A program made the position numbers and the translations under genes. The notes beneath the pieces are model-generated. The model had not been told where the DNA came from and ran no database searches. It saw nothing but the letters and a program-made list of their open reading frames with translations. Shown piece after piece: positions 17,682 to 27,344 of a DNA stretch of 64,000 bases (position 1 is its first letter; the number at the start of each line of letters is the position of its first letter). The stretch is from Bacillota bacterium (GTDB lineage Bacteria; Bacillota; Clostridia; Lachnospirales; Lachnospiraceae): positions 62,001-126,000 of the forward strand of contig JAEWQV010000027.1 of the NCBI GenBank assembly GCA_023399055.1, written 5' to 3'.

Positions 17682-19160
17682 ATGAATAAGAACTTAGAAC
17701 AGATCGATTATAAGGGGATATTTAAACACTTTAGTGCAATTTCAAAAATACCGAGGGGGTCGGGGAATGAGAAAGAGGTTAGTGATTATCTGGTTTCTTT
17801 TGCAAAGGAAAATAATTTAGAACATTATCAGGATGAGGCTAATAATGTTATTATGATTAAAGCTGCTACTCCAGGATATGAAAATGAGCCAGCCATCATC
17901 CTTCAGGGACATATGGACATGGTTTGTGAAAAGTTAAAAGAACATACACATGATTTCTTAAAGGATGAAATCTCTTTAATTCTTGAGGGGGATTATTTAC
18001 ATGCGGATGGTACTACTCTAGGAGCGGACGATGGGGTTGCTGTTGCTTATATTATGTCTTTGCTTACAGATGAAACTTTAGAGCATCCAAGATTAGAAGC
18101 TATTATTACCACAGATGAAGAGGTTGGTATGCATGGTGCTAAGGCCCTTGATTTATCTAAACTTCAAGGTAAGTATATGATAAACATAGACTCAGAGGAA
18201 GAAGGATATATCCTATGTAGTTGTGCAGGAGGATTAACAGGCACAAGTACTATTCCTATTAAACGTGTGTCTGGCTTTGGTAAAAAAGTTAAAGTGAGCC
18301 TGATGGGAATGCTTGGTGGACACTCAGGTATTGACATTGTTAATAACAGAGCAAATGCAACAAAGTTGTTGGGTAGATTACTTTTTGATTTAAGAGAATT
18401 AACCTCTTTTGGTCTTGTTCATATGCAGGGTGGTTTTAAGGATAACGTAATTCCACGTGAGGCATATGCAGAGCTATTAATCGTATCGGAAGATGCAAAC
18501 GAATTACAGGAAGGCTTTAACAACCTTAAAAATCATGTTGCAAATATAATGAAGAACTATAAGGAAGAGTATTCAGCAAGTGAGCCTGATTTAGCATATG
18601 AAGTTGAGGATATGGGTGAGGGCACCTTTGATGTGATGCATCCAGCTTCTTTTGAAAAAATGATATTTATGTTGATCAATATGCCAAACGGTGTTCAGGT
18701 AATGAGTTCTCACATAGATGGATTGGTAGAAAGCTCATTAAATATGGGTATTTTTAAAACGGAAGCGGATAGAGTTGAGTTATTTACCTCTGTAAGAAGC
18801 TCCCTAAGTAATTATAAATATTTCTTAAGCAACCGATTAAACTACCTGACAAGTTTTCTTGGAGGAGATTATGTTGTTCGTTGGGAATATCCAGCTTGGG
18901 AATATAAAAAAGATTCAAAACTGAGAGACCATTGTCAAAAATGGTATCGTAATTTATATCAAAAGGATATGAAGGTGGAAGCAATTCATGCAGGTTTGGA
19001 ATGTGGTTTGATTGCGGAGAAAATTCCGGGCATCGACATTGTATCCATTGGTCCTGACATTACTGCGGTTCATACCGTTGAGGAAAAGATGAGTGTATCC
19101 TCCACCATTCGTGTGTATCAATTCCTAGAAAAGATAATTAGCGACAAAATCGGGGAATAA
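17682..19160 (+). CDS. pepD: Aminoacyl-histidine dipeptidase (PepD, M20C)
   Basis: A 492-residue metallopeptidase that cleaves Xaa-His and other dipeptides in the cytoplasm. Zinc ligands and the catalytic acids are seen in LQGHMDMVCEK, GADDGVAVAY and TTDEEVGMHGA; the late HAGLECGLIAEK supplies a further zinc ligand. HSGIDIVNNRANA belongs to the inserted dimerisation lid domain. A GTG at 17670 lies in the ribosome site GAAAGG, so the ATG at 17682 was preferred. Length and motifs are complete. Confidence 0.92.
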   Translation: MNKNLEQIDYKGIFKHFSAISKIPRGSGNEKEVSDYLVSFAKENNLEHYQDEANNVIMIKAATPGYENEPAIILQGHMDMVCEKLKEHTHDFLKDEISLILEGDYLHADGTTLGADDGVAVAYIMSLLTDETLEHPRLEAIITTDEEVGMHGAKALDLSKLQGKYMINIDSEEEGYILCSCAGGLTGTSTIPIKRVSGFGKKVKVSLMGMLGGHSGIDIVNNRANATKLLGRLLFDLRELTSFGLVHMQGGFKDNVIPREAYAELLIVSEDANELQEGFNNLKNHVANIMKNYKEEYSASEPDLAYEVEDMGEGTFDVMHPASFEKMIFMLINMPNGVQVMSSHIDGLVESSLNMGIFKTEADRVELFTSVRSSLSNYKYFLSNRLNYLTSFLGGDYVVRWEYPAWEYKKDSKLRDHCQKWYRNLYQKDMKVEAIHAGLECGLIAEKIPGIDIVSIGPDITAVHTVEEKMSVSSTIRVYQFLEKIISDKIGE

Positions 19161-19189
19161 GACTGTTCTACTTTTAGGAGATGAAAAAG

Positions 19190-20710
19190 ATGGATAAGGA
19201 AAAAGAAAATTCTTCATTTGATATCGAGAATGATCCGGATTTCAATGAGAATTTTTACAAAAATATTGAAAGAGCATTAGGGGACCAAGTTAATATAAAA
19301 GAAGAAGCAAAGCAAAATGAAATGGAAGAAAACTCCAATAATGTTATAGAATCTAATCCTAAGATTGATGAAGAAAAGGTACCGATTGATAAAAGCAGTG
19401 CCATGGAAGAAGAGATCAAGGAATCTACAGATAAAGAGAGTACGGCTTCATCAACGGAAACCAGTATTGTATCTGAAGAAGATATCGAAGACGAGTTGAT
19501 TGGGATTAACTCCTCTTTGGCAAAGCAGATATCTGATGAGTTAAGTACAATAGATGCTGAAAAAAACACGAAGAAAAAGAAAATTCTTTTAAAAATTCAG
19601 AGTGGCGTGGTACTTTCCTTACTTTGTATCATTGGATTTGCTTTTCTACTTGGATTTACGAAACCTGGAAATCGGCTTTTAATGAGCATGGGGGTCAACT
19701 TAAGTGGTACACTTTGGGCAGCCTGGACTGGGAACTTTGATGATGGAACAGATGTTGTTGAAGATGTTGATTACTTAGATGAAGATGATTTGACCTCTGA
19801 AGGTGAGGAAATCGATGTCAGTACCATTGTATGGCCAAACCATCTCGGAGAAGGTAGAAAAGAAGAAGGAGTTTATAACGTTCTTCTTTTAGGTGAGGAA
19901 GCCATTGGGTCGGGTTCCGGCCGTGGCCGTACCGATGTTATTGTTATAGCGACCATGAATACCAATAATAAAACAATTAAGTTAACTTCCTTAATGAGAG
20001 ATTCCTTTGTGCAAATTCCAGGCTATAATGATAATAAATTAAATACAGCCTATGAAAAGGGTGGTCTTGATTTACTTTACCAGACAATTGCGTTGAACTA
20101 CGATTTACATTTGGATGGTTGTGTATTGGTAAACTTTGAAAAATTTGAAGAAATTATTGATAAGTTGGGTGGACTCGAAATAACATTAACAGCTGGTGAA
20201 GCAAAGTATTTGAATACTACCAATTATATTTCTAACCCTGCTTATCGTAATGTAAAAGAAGGAACCCAGTTACTCAACGGTAATCAGGTACTTGGGTATA
20301 GTCGTGTACGTAAGAGAGCTACAATCACAGGGAATAATAATGATTATGGTAGAACAGACAGGCATCGTATCGTACTAAATGCTATCTTTGATAAGTATAA
20401 AACCGAGAGTAAGACAAAATTAGCATCCATGATTCTCGAATTACTTCCAATGATTAAAACAGATATTGATAGCAAAGGGTTTCAAATGCTATTAAACACA
20501 TTTATTGAAATGGGTACAACGGATATGTCACAGTTAAGAGTACCTGTAGACGGAGCTTTTAATGATCAGATGAAAGTTCGTGGAATGTCTGTATTAATAC
20601 TTGAATGGGATACTAATATAGAAGCCCTTCACAGTTTCATTTTTGGAGATGATACCACACAGAGTGTAGTACCAGATCATACGGAAGATGGCGAAACTAC
20701 TACGAATTGA
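19190..20710 (+). CDS. LytR-CpsA-Psr (LCP) family protein
   Basis: LCP proteins attach teichoic acids or other polymers to peptidoglycan. The 506-residue protein has an acidic, Glu/Ser-rich cytoplasmic N-terminus of about 130 residues, one membrane helix (near 140-160), and an extracellular LCP domain with LLLGEEAIGSGSGRGRTDV, LTSLMRDSFVQIP, the YEKGGLDLL region and YSRVRKRATITGNNNDYGR; the arginines and aspartates fit pyrophosphate-lipid binding. The long acidic cytoplasmic leader is unusual compared with Bacillus LCPs. An ATG at 19181 abuts TAGGAG; the ATG at 19190 is better spaced. Confidence 0.9.
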   Translation: MDKEKENSSFDIENDPDFNENFYKNIERALGDQVNIKEEAKQNEMEENSNNVIESNPKIDEEKVPIDKSSAMEEEIKESTDKESTASSTETSIVSEEDIEDELIGINSSLAKQISDELSTIDAEKNTKKKKILLKIQSGVVLSLLCIIGFAFLLGFTKPGNRLLMSMGVNLSGTLWAAWTGNFDDGTDVVEDVDYLDEDDLTSEGEEIDVSTIVWPNHLGEGRKEEGVYNVLLLGEEAIGSGSGRGRTDVIVIATMNTNNKTIKLTSLMRDSFVQIPGYNDNKLNTAYEKGGLDLLYQTIALNYDLHLDGCVLVNFEKFEEIIDKLGGLEITLTAGEAKYLNTTNYISNPAYRNVKEGTQLLNGNQVLGYSRVRKRATITGNNNDYGRTDRHRIVLNAIFDKYKTESKTKLASMILELLPMIKTDIDSKGFQMLLNTFIEMGTTDMSQLRVPVDGAFNDQMKVRGMSVLILEWDTNIEALHSFIFGDDTTQSVVPDHTEDGETTTN

Positions 20711-20780
20711 AATTGAAAAGAATAGATTGTTTTAACGTTTGATATTAGATTATAATAGTTAGACCAAATGACGATATTCT

Positions 20781-20830
20781 ACAAGTGCAGTTAGTTTCGA
20801 TATAATGAGAGACTAAATGCACTTGTTTTT
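20781..20830 (+). terminator. Terminator after the LCP gene
   Basis: ACAAGTGCAGTTAGT (20781-20795) pairs with ACTAAATGCACTTGT (20812-20826), with one mismatch, and a T-run follows. Confidence 0.8.
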
Positions 20831-20921
20831 CGCTCGAATATTCTTACTAAGACAAACATATAATTTTGTGACTCCTAACTAACAGGAGCTCTTTCTGAGT
20901 AAGAAGAATTCGAGGTGTTTT

Positions 20922-21887
20922 ATGCCATATAATGATATCACAAGAAGATTGGCTGCTGATAACAGAGCGCTAAAAAAGGTAATACGAAAGGGAAGATATT
21001 TCACTAGGAAAAGACGAATAATTGATAAGCATATTCTACTTTTATTTATTCTTAGTTTTTCATTCCTAATACTAATAGCCCTTGAACATAGATTTATTTC
21101 ATCACACATAATCATTAAGAGTGTTTTACAAGAAGGTATTAATTATGATGCTTTTCGGGAAATGAAATTAGATAAGAAGACAATAGAGAAGGCAGAGAAT
21201 AAAATAAGTCACATATTAAAAAAGGAACCTGATCTTGCTTCGTTAGATTACCTTGATGCAATGGGATACATCACGTTTAGTATGCTGGTAAATAATTATG
21301 ATCTGATAAATAACGCTCTAGTTAGCGAAGCTACATTTCTTAAGGGAGTTAATAAGATTAAGGAGAATGAAGCCTTTCAGGAATTGTATGGGTATTATAG
21401 TGCGGTGTTATCAGGATTGGCATACTTTCCAGTTCCCAAGTTAGAAACAGCAGAGGTAAGCTACACGGATTCTTGGTACCAACTTAGAACTTATGGAGGG
21501 AACCGTAGGCATGAGGGCTGTGATCTAATGGCTTCTAACAATAAACGTGGTTTCTTTCCGATTATTAGTATTACAGAAGGTGTTGTGGAAAAAATGGGGT
21601 GGCTGGAACAGGGGGGCTATCGAATTGGGATACGAACAGAGCGGGGTGGTTATTTCTATTATGCTCATCTTTTTTCTTATGCTCCTGAACTCCAGATAGG
21701 GGATACTGTGTTGGCTGGTCAGTTACTTGGTTTTATGGGAGATAGTGGCTATGGGCCAGAAGGAACCATAGGACAGTTTGATGTACATCTCCATCTTGGA
21801 ATTTATGTGAATTCAAGTATAGGTGAAATGAGCGTAAATCCCTTTCAAATTTTAAAAATATTAGAAACAAAAAGAAAGCTTTACTAA
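20922..21887 (+). CDS. M23 family metallopeptidase, membrane-anchored
   Basis: After a basic N-terminus, one membrane helix (about residues 38-58) anchors the protein outside the cell. A linker of about 120 residues precedes an M23 (LytM) domain with the zinc ligands in RHEGCDLM (H-x3-D) and DVHLHLGIY (H-x-H), plus YYAHL. Such enzymes cut peptide crosslinks in peptidoglycan or, when degenerate, activate other hydrolases; the ligand set here seems intact. It is not SpoIIQ by any clear feature, though a sporulation role cannot be excluded. The ribosome site is GAGGTG. Confidence 0.85.
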   Translation: MPYNDITRRLAADNRALKKVIRKGRYFTRKRRIIDKHILLLFILSFSFLILIALEHRFISSHIIIKSVLQEGINYDAFREMKLDKKTIEKAENKISHILKKEPDLASLDYLDAMGYITFSMLVNNYDLINNALVSEATFLKGVNKIKENEAFQELYGYYSAVLSGLAYFPVPKLETAEVSYTDSWYQLRTYGGNRRHEGCDLMASNNKRGFFPIISITEGVVEKMGWLEQGGYRIGIRTERGGYFYYAHLFSYAPELQIGDTVLAGQLLGFMGDSGYGPEGTIGQFDVHLHLGIYVNSSIGEMSVNPFQILKILETKRKLY

Positions 21888-21955
21888 ATCGTTAAGAATA
21901 GGGTATACTTATTCAGTGATAAATTAGAAATATATAAGTACGACCAGGAGAATTC

Positions 21956-23143
21956 ATGGAAGTTTATTTAGATAATTCAGCAACAACTAAAATTACAGAA
22001 AAAGTGCGAGACAAAGTGATTACGGCACTTTACGAGGATTATGGTAATCCTTCCTCCATGCATCGATTAGGTGTAAAAGCCGAACAGTATCTGAAGGAAT
22101 CCGCTAAAATTATAGCGAATAGTTTAAAAGTAGAGCCAAAGGAGATTATATTTACCTCAGGTGGCACAGAAGCAAATAATTTGGCTGTTATCGGAACTGC
22201 TATGGCAAATAAGCGAAGAGGAAACCATATTATAACCTCTAGAATAGAGCACCCGAGTGTACATCAACCCGTTGTATATCTTGAAGAGCTGGGATTTGAG
22301 GTAAGCTTTGTGCCAGTTGATTCCACAGGGAAAATTAATATAAATCAGCTAGTAGAATTGATTAGAGAAGATACATTATTAGTCTCCATCATGTATGTGA
22401 ATAATGAAATTGGGTCCGTTCAAGAAGTTGCAGAAATAGGAGCAGCAATTAAAAATAAAAAGAAAGATATTATTTTTCATGTTGATGTAGTACAAGCCTT
22501 TGGTAAATATCGTATTAATCCGAAGAAAGAGAACATCGATCTCTTGAGCTTTAGCGGACATAAGATACACGGACCCAAAGGTGTAGGTGCGCTCTATGCC
22601 AGTGAGAAAGTAAAAATAAAGCCTATTCTGCTGGGAGGTGGACATCAGGGTGGTCTTCGCTCCGGAACTGAAAATGTGGCTGGCATTGCTGGCTTAGGAC
22701 AGGCGGTTGCTGAACTTTATCAAGATTTTGATAAGAAGATTGCTCATATGTACGAGCTGAAGCAGAGATTTTTACAGGAGGTTAGCAAGCTGGAGGGCGT
22801 TTCCGTGAATGGGATTCCACTAGAGTGCACGAAGGACTTTGAACTTGAGCATCTTAAGAAAACAGCCCCTCATGTAATGAGTGTCAGCTTTTCTGGTGTA
22901 AGAAGTGAAGTGTTCCTGCATTCCTTGGAGGAGAAAGGAATCTATGTTTCCTCTGGTTCTGCTTGTAGTACACATCATACAACACCGAGTGTTACTTTGA
23001 CAGCGATTGGCTTATCCAAAGATTTGATGGATGCCACACTTCGTTTTTCAATGTCGGATAATACCACGAGGGAAGAGATTGAATATACCTTAGAGCAGAT
23101 TGCATTAATTCTGCCTAAGTTAAGAAGATATACAAGGAAATAA
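21956..23143 (+). CDS. Cysteine desulfurase (NifS/IscS class), sulfur donor to ThiI
   Basis: A PLP enzyme that moves sulfur from cysteine to a protein persulfide. The PLP lysine is in SFSGHKIHGPKG (Lys203), HIITSRIEHPSV is the cofactor region, and the catalytic cysteine is in SSGSACSTHH (Cys337). The 395-residue length is normal. It is followed by thiI at 92 bp, a pairing seen in Firmicutes where this desulfurase (NifZ in Bacillus) supplies sulfur for 4-thiouridine in tRNA. GGAG is upstream of the ATG. Confidence 0.92.
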   Translation: MEVYLDNSATTKITEKVRDKVITALYEDYGNPSSMHRLGVKAEQYLKESAKIIANSLKVEPKEIIFTSGGTEANNLAVIGTAMANKRRGNHIITSRIEHPSVHQPVVYLEELGFEVSFVPVDSTGKININQLVELIREDTLLVSIMYVNNEIGSVQEVAEIGAAIKNKKKDIIFHVDVVQAFGKYRINPKKENIDLLSFSGHKIHGPKGVGALYASEKVKIKPILLGGGHQGGLRSGTENVAGIAGLGQAVAELYQDFDKKIAHMYELKQRFLQEVSKLEGVSVNGIPLECTKDFELEHLKKTAPHVMSVSFSGVRSEVFLHSLEEKGIYVSSGSACSTHHTTPSVTLTAIGLSKDLMDATLRFSMSDNTTREEIEYTLEQIALILPKLRRYTRK

Positions 23144-23235
23144 GGTATCACAAAATAGAGTAGGAACTACTTGTGATAAAATGTTGCTGGGTCTATAACA
23201 GGCTATAAGCACTTAAAGGGAGGAAATTTTAAATT

Positions 23236-24411
23236 ATGTTTAAAGCATTTTTAATTAAGTATGCTGAAATTGGTCTCAAAGGTAATAATCGATATATGTT
23301 TGAAAATGCCTTACGTGACCGTATAAAAGAAGCTCTAGATCGAATCGGCGAATATGTTGTGAGCAAAGAACAGGGGAGAATCTTTGTAGAGTGCCCTGAA
23401 AGTTATGATTATGATGAAACGGTAGCAGCTTTACAGAAGGTATTTGGTATATCCTCTATCTGTCCGGTTGCAGTAATTGAAAGCTCCGAGTGGGAGGTAT
23501 TGACCCAAGGTGTAGGTGACTATGTAGAGCGTATGTATCCTGACAAGGCGTTTACCTTTAAAGTCGAGGCAAAACGTGCGGATAAGAACTATAAATACAC
23601 TTCACCTGAAATCTGTATTGAAATGGGTTCTTATTTATTAAAGAGATTCCCTGAAATGAAGGTTGATGTACATGAGCCATCCATCCGTATTACCGTAGAG
23701 GTTCGTACAAAATGCTATGTTTATTCCATTATAATTCCAGGTCTTGGTGGTATGCCTGTAGGCTGTAATGGCAAAGCAATGCTTCTTTTGTCCGGTGGTA
23801 TTGATAGCCCGGTTGCAGGTTATATGATTTCTAAACGTGGTGTATCTATGGCAGCTACCTACTTCCATGCTCCACCCTACACCAGTGAAAGAGCAAAGCA
23901 AAAGGTAGTGGATTTGGCAGAGAAAATATCGAAATACACAGGACAGATTAAACTTTTTGTAATTAATTTTACCGATATCCAATTATACATTTATGAACAA
24001 TGTCCTCATGAGGAGTTAACTATTATCATGAGAAGATATATGATGAAAATAGCAGAGAAACTAGCAGAGCAGGAAAAATGTCTTGGTCTTGTTACCGGTG
24101 AAAGTATTGGACAGGTAGCCAGTCAGACAATGCAGAGTCTTGTTGCAACCAATGAGGTTTGTAATATGCCAGTGTATCGTCCATTAATTGCTTTTGATAA
24201 GAAGGATATTGTGGATATTGCGAAAGAGATAGATACCTTTGAAACCTCAATACTTCCATTTGAGGATTGTTGTACGATATTCGTTGCTAAGCATCCGGTT
24301 ACAAAACCAAGTGCCAAGGTAATTCGCAATTCAGAAAAGAAATTGGAAGAAAAGATTGAAGAGTTGATTGCAACTGCTTTTGAGACAGTAGAAGTTATTA
24401 TGGTGGGTTAA
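23236..24411 (+). CDS. thiI: tRNA 4-thiouridine synthase ThiI
   Basis: ThiI adenylates U8 of tRNA and accepts sulfur to make s4U. Order: N-terminal ferredoxin-like domain, THUMP domain (about 60-165), and the PP-loop ATPase with LLLSGGIDSPVAGY. The 391-residue form lacks the C-terminal rhodanese domain of the Escherichia coli enzyme, as usual in Firmicutes. The paired cysteine desulfurase upstream would act directly on it. GGGAGG at 23219 is somewhat far from the ATG at 23236. Confidence 0.94.
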   Translation: MFKAFLIKYAEIGLKGNNRYMFENALRDRIKEALDRIGEYVVSKEQGRIFVECPESYDYDETVAALQKVFGISSICPVAVIESSEWEVLTQGVGDYVERMYPDKAFTFKVEAKRADKNYKYTSPEICIEMGSYLLKRFPEMKVDVHEPSIRITVEVRTKCYVYSIIIPGLGGMPVGCNGKAMLLLSGGIDSPVAGYMISKRGVSMAATYFHAPPYTSERAKQKVVDLAEKISKYTGQIKLFVINFTDIQLYIYEQCPHEELTIIMRRYMMKIAEKLAEQEKCLGLVTGESIGQVASQTMQSLVATNEVCNMPVYRPLIAFDKKDIVDIAKEIDTFETSILPFEDCCTIFVAKHPVTKPSAKVIRNSEKKLEEKIEELIATAFETVEVIMVG

Positions 24412-24418
24412 ACCAATA

Positions 24419-24456
24419 GCGATATCCTGCATGGTATGAAATATGCAGGATATCGC
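24419..24456 (+). terminator. Perfect 13-bp stem-loop after thiI
   Basis: GCGATATCCTGCA pairs perfectly with TGCAGGATATCGC around a 12-nt loop. A weak T content follows, so it may terminate only partly. Confidence 0.65.
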
Positions 24457-24562
24457 CTTAAGTAAGAATACTAATTATATGATTATAAATGTGAGTGCCA
24501 AATTAGCTACATACATATGTGCTAAGTTCTTTTTATGCAATAGGAGGTACTTCTTATTACAT

Positions 24563-24594
24563 AAAAAAAGAGGCTGACTAATTGGCAACCTCTT
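24563..24594 (-). terminator. Terminator of the HPr-like gene
   Basis: On the minus strand AAGAGGTTGCC and GTCAGCCTCTT pair (one mismatch) across AATTA and are followed by a run of T. Confidence 0.85.
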
Positions 24595-24605
24595 GGTAAT
24601 ACGTA

Positions 24606-24839
24606 TTATTCAACAATGTAAGGTTTTAGGATAGCAAGAATATTATCTAAGTCTGCCTCACTATGGACATTCAGGTCTATAACTTTTGATAAGTCAAGAC
24701 TGAAAATACCCATTATGGATTTTGCATCTATAACGTATCTACCAGAAACCAAATCAAAATCGGTATCAAATTTTGTTACGTCATTTACGAATGCCTTTAC
24801 CTTATCAATTGAGTTTAATGATATTTTTACTGTTTTCAT
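24606..24839 (-). CDS. HPr-like protein lacking the phosphoryl histidine
   Basis: The 77-residue protein aligns with HPr through the Ser46 region: KSIMGIFSLDL equals the KSIMGVMSLGI of HPr, and the C-terminal helix follows. The segment that should hold GIHARPA with the active His15 reads NSIDKVKAF instead, so it cannot carry PTS phosphate. The retained serine resembles Bacillus Crh, which also lacks His15 and acts as a CcpA co-repressor when Ser46 is phosphorylated by HPrK. A regulatory role is inferred. It is the only minus-strand protein gene between 1 and 43 kb and has its own terminator. Confidence 0.8.
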   Translation of the reverse strand: MKTVKISLNSIDKVKAFVNDVTKFDTDFDLVSGRYVIDAKSIMGIFSLDLSKVIDLNVHSEADLDNILAILKPYIVE

Positions 24840-25004
24840 AATGATTCCTCCTTTATTTACTATAGTTATATACTATAATTTAGCAAAATAAAAGTCAATA
24901 TACAAAGTAGATAAAAAAAGGTGGAAAAGTTGTATAGGTAGGCGAAGAATAACCATATTATGTAAAATCTATGTGAATTATTTAGGAAAGGAAATAGAGA
25001 TACA

Positions 25005-26327
25005 ATGAAGAAAAAAGCAGCGTTTCTAACACTCGGGTGCAAGGTGAACTCCTATGAAACCGAAGCAATGAGGTCAATGTTTGAAACGGCAGGATATGAT
25101 ATAGTGGATTTTAAAGATACAGCAGATGTATATGTCGTCAATACCTGTACAGTTACTAATATTGCAGATCGGAAGTCCAGACAGATGTTGCATCAGGCAA
25201 AACATAGAAATCCCAATGCGGTGATTGCAGCGGTTGGCTGTTATGTACAAGCGGCTGAAGAAGTTCTTTTGGCTGACAGTGCTGTTGACCTGGTGGTTGG
25301 TAATAATAAAAAATCAGATATTGTTTCAATGGTTGAGCGATGTTTTAATTCCAACAAAAAAGAGGATTTGGTAGTTGATATTAACGAAGAGTTTGAGTAT
25401 GAAGAGCTGAACAATATTACTGCCAGTGAAAAGACCAGAGCGTTTATTAAAATACAGGATGGTTGTAACCGTTTTTGTTCCTACTGCATCATTCCTTACG
25501 TTAGAGGTCGGGTTCGAAGCAGGCAGGAAGAGGAGATTCTTGCTGAAATTAAAGGTTTAATAGAAAAGGGATATAAGGAATTTGTTCTTACTGGAATACA
25601 CATATCTTCTTATGGATCAGAACGCGAATCACAATTAGAGCTGCCACTTGCAAAGTTAATACAAAGAATTGGTGAGCTGGAAGGTATTGAACGTATTCGA
25701 CTGGGGTCACTGGAGCCTAGAATAATAACAGAGGAATTCCTGCAAGCAATTGCAGGAGTATCACAGTTCTGTCCTCATTTTCATTTATCCCTGCAAAGCG
25801 GAAGCGATAGTGTGTTAAAGCGAATGAATCGTAAATATTCCTCCGACGAGTATTATCAAGGAGTGAAATTAATCAGAACTTTTTTTGATACCCCATCCTT
25901 TACTACAGATGTTATTGTTGGCTTTCCAGGTGAAACACAGGAAGAATTTGAACAGACGCTGGAATTTGTGAAAAAAGTTGGATTTGCTGATATTCATGTA
26001 TTTAAATATTCCAAACGAGCTGGAACTAAGGCAGCAGTGATGCCAGAACAGATACAGGAAGAGATTAAGAATGTCAGAAGTACAGAACTGATTACTCTTG
26101 CACAGAAAATGGGAGGAGAATATATGGACCATTTTGTGGGCAGACTAGAGAAGATCCTTTTTGAAGAAGAAATTGTTGTAGATGGTAAGCAATATCAAGT
26201 GGGGCATAATGAAAGATATCTCAAATTGGCTGTGGAAAGTACTGCAGATTTATCAAATCAGGTGTTAAATGTTAGGATTTGTGGATATTTGACAGAAGAA
26301 ATTATGCTTTCTGAAATAACTAATTGA
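25005..26327 (+). CDS. mtaB: tRNA t6A37 methylthiotransferase MtaB
   Basis: A radical SAM enzyme that converts t6A37 to ms2t6A in ANN-decoding tRNAs. Three cysteines of the N-terminal MTTase domain are in TLGCKVNSYETE, VNTCTVTN and VGCYVQA; the radical SAM cluster is CNRFCSYC (Cys-x3-Cys-x2-Cys). A TRAM-type RNA-binding region ends the 440-residue protein. The LGCKVNSYE start favours MtaB over MiaB, which has LGCQMN. GGAAAGGAAAT precedes the ATG. Confidence 0.92.
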   Translation: MKKKAAFLTLGCKVNSYETEAMRSMFETAGYDIVDFKDTADVYVVNTCTVTNIADRKSRQMLHQAKHRNPNAVIAAVGCYVQAAEEVLLADSAVDLVVGNNKKSDIVSMVERCFNSNKKEDLVVDINEEFEYEELNNITASEKTRAFIKIQDGCNRFCSYCIIPYVRGRVRSRQEEEILAEIKGLIEKGYKEFVLTGIHISSYGSERESQLELPLAKLIQRIGELEGIERIRLGSLEPRIITEEFLQAIAGVSQFCPHFHLSLQSGSDSVLKRMNRKYSSDEYYQGVKLIRTFFDTPSFTTDVIVGFPGETQEEFEQTLEFVKKVGFADIHVFKYSKRAGTKAAVMPEQIQEEIKNVRSTELITLAQKMGGEYMDHFVGRLEKILFEEEIVVDGKQYQVGHNERYLKLAVESTADLSNQVLNVRICGYLTEEIMLSEITN

Positions 26328-26426
26328 ATTTTTTGAGCAAATATATTAATATATTAAGTAAAGATTGGTAAAATGCTTGATTAACCATTTGCATATATTA
26401 AAAACTGGAAAAAAGGAAGTGAATCA

Positions 26427-26702
26427 ATGCAGAAATTAAACAATACACAATATTTTAACGTGAAGAAAGATACAGAAGTAATAGTAGGCGAAGTTATTCG
26501 AACTGTGTATTCCGCTTTAACCGAAAAGGGATACAATCCGGTAAACCAGATTGTCGGATATGTTATGTCAGGAGATCCTACCTACATAACAAGCCATAAG
26601 GGAGCAAGAAGCCTTATTATGAAAGTTGAACGTGATGAAATAATTGAAGAATTGTTACGATTTTACATTGATAAGGAATCGAACTATTCACATAAGAAGT
26701 AA
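26427..26702 (+). CDS. ireB: IreB family regulatory phosphoprotein (UPF0297)
   Basis: A 91-residue protein recognised from the conserved core TEKGYNPVNQIVGYVMSGDP and SHKGARSLIMKVERDEI. In Enterococcus faecalis IreB is phosphorylated by the PASTA kinase IreK and controls cephalosporin resistance; the N-terminal threonine stretch (LNNTQYF) holds the likely target. It begins the widely conserved set ireB-ruvX-DUF1292. GGAAGTG is upstream of the start. Confidence 0.92.
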   Translation: MQKLNNTQYFNVKKDTEVIVGEVIRTVYSALTEKGYNPVNQIVGYVMSGDPTYITSHKGARSLIMKVERDEIIEELLRFYIDKESNYSHKK

Positions 26703-26840
26703 GAAAAGAAAAAGTGAAAAATTCTATGGATTTTTTACTCATACAGGTTGTATCTGTGGAATGCAAGAGGTTCTTGAATAGTAAACCTTGAAAAGCAAGC
26801 CATAGGTATGAAAAATCCGTGCGCAGGAATAGGAGTAAAT

Positions 26841-27311
26841 ATGAACAGAATTATGGGACTTGATTATGGCTCTGTAACAGTGGGGGTAGCAATCAGTGAT
26901 GCTTTGTTAATAACAGCGCAGGGAATAGAGGTAATTCATCGTAAACAAGAGAATAAACTACGTCAGACACTAGCAAGAATAGAAGAATTGATTGCTGCGT
27001 ATGAGGTTGATACCATTGTCTTAGGTTATCCAAAACATTTGAACAACACTGTTGGTGAAAGGGCAGTAAAATCGGAGGAATTTGCAGAGAAGCTTAGGCA
27101 AAGAACTGGTCTTACGGTTGTTCTCTGGGATGAAAGGCTGACAACAGTTGCGGCCCATCAGGTTTTAAGTCAAGCAAAGTTGGATTATGTAGAAAAGGCT
27201 AAGGTAGTTGATAAACTTGCAGCAGTATTAATATTACAAGGCTATCTTGATAAGTTAAGCTTTATAAAAAAGAAAGAATTAGACGAGACAGAAAATACAA
27301 ATATGGATTAA
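26841..27311 (+). CDS. ruvX: Holliday junction resolvase-like protein RuvX/YqgF
   Basis: A 156-residue RNase H-fold protein: RIMGLDYGSVTVGVAISD holds the first catalytic Asp, IVLGYPKHLN and LWDERLTTV the others. Family members act in pre-16S rRNA 5' processing or possibly on branched DNA. The frame stays open to an ATG at 26808, but AGGAG at 26831-26835 is 5 nt before the ATG at 26841, which also gives the family N-terminus. Confidence 0.92.
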   Translation: MNRIMGLDYGSVTVGVAISDALLITAQGIEVIHRKQENKLRQTLARIEELIAAYEVDTIVLGYPKHLNNTVGERAVKSEEFAEKLRQRTGLTVVLWDERLTTVAAHQVLSQAKLDYVEKAKVVDKLAAVLILQGYLDKLSFIKKKELDETENTNMD

Positions 27312-27344
27312 GTTCGCAAATTATTGTTATAGCGGAGGCAAAGA

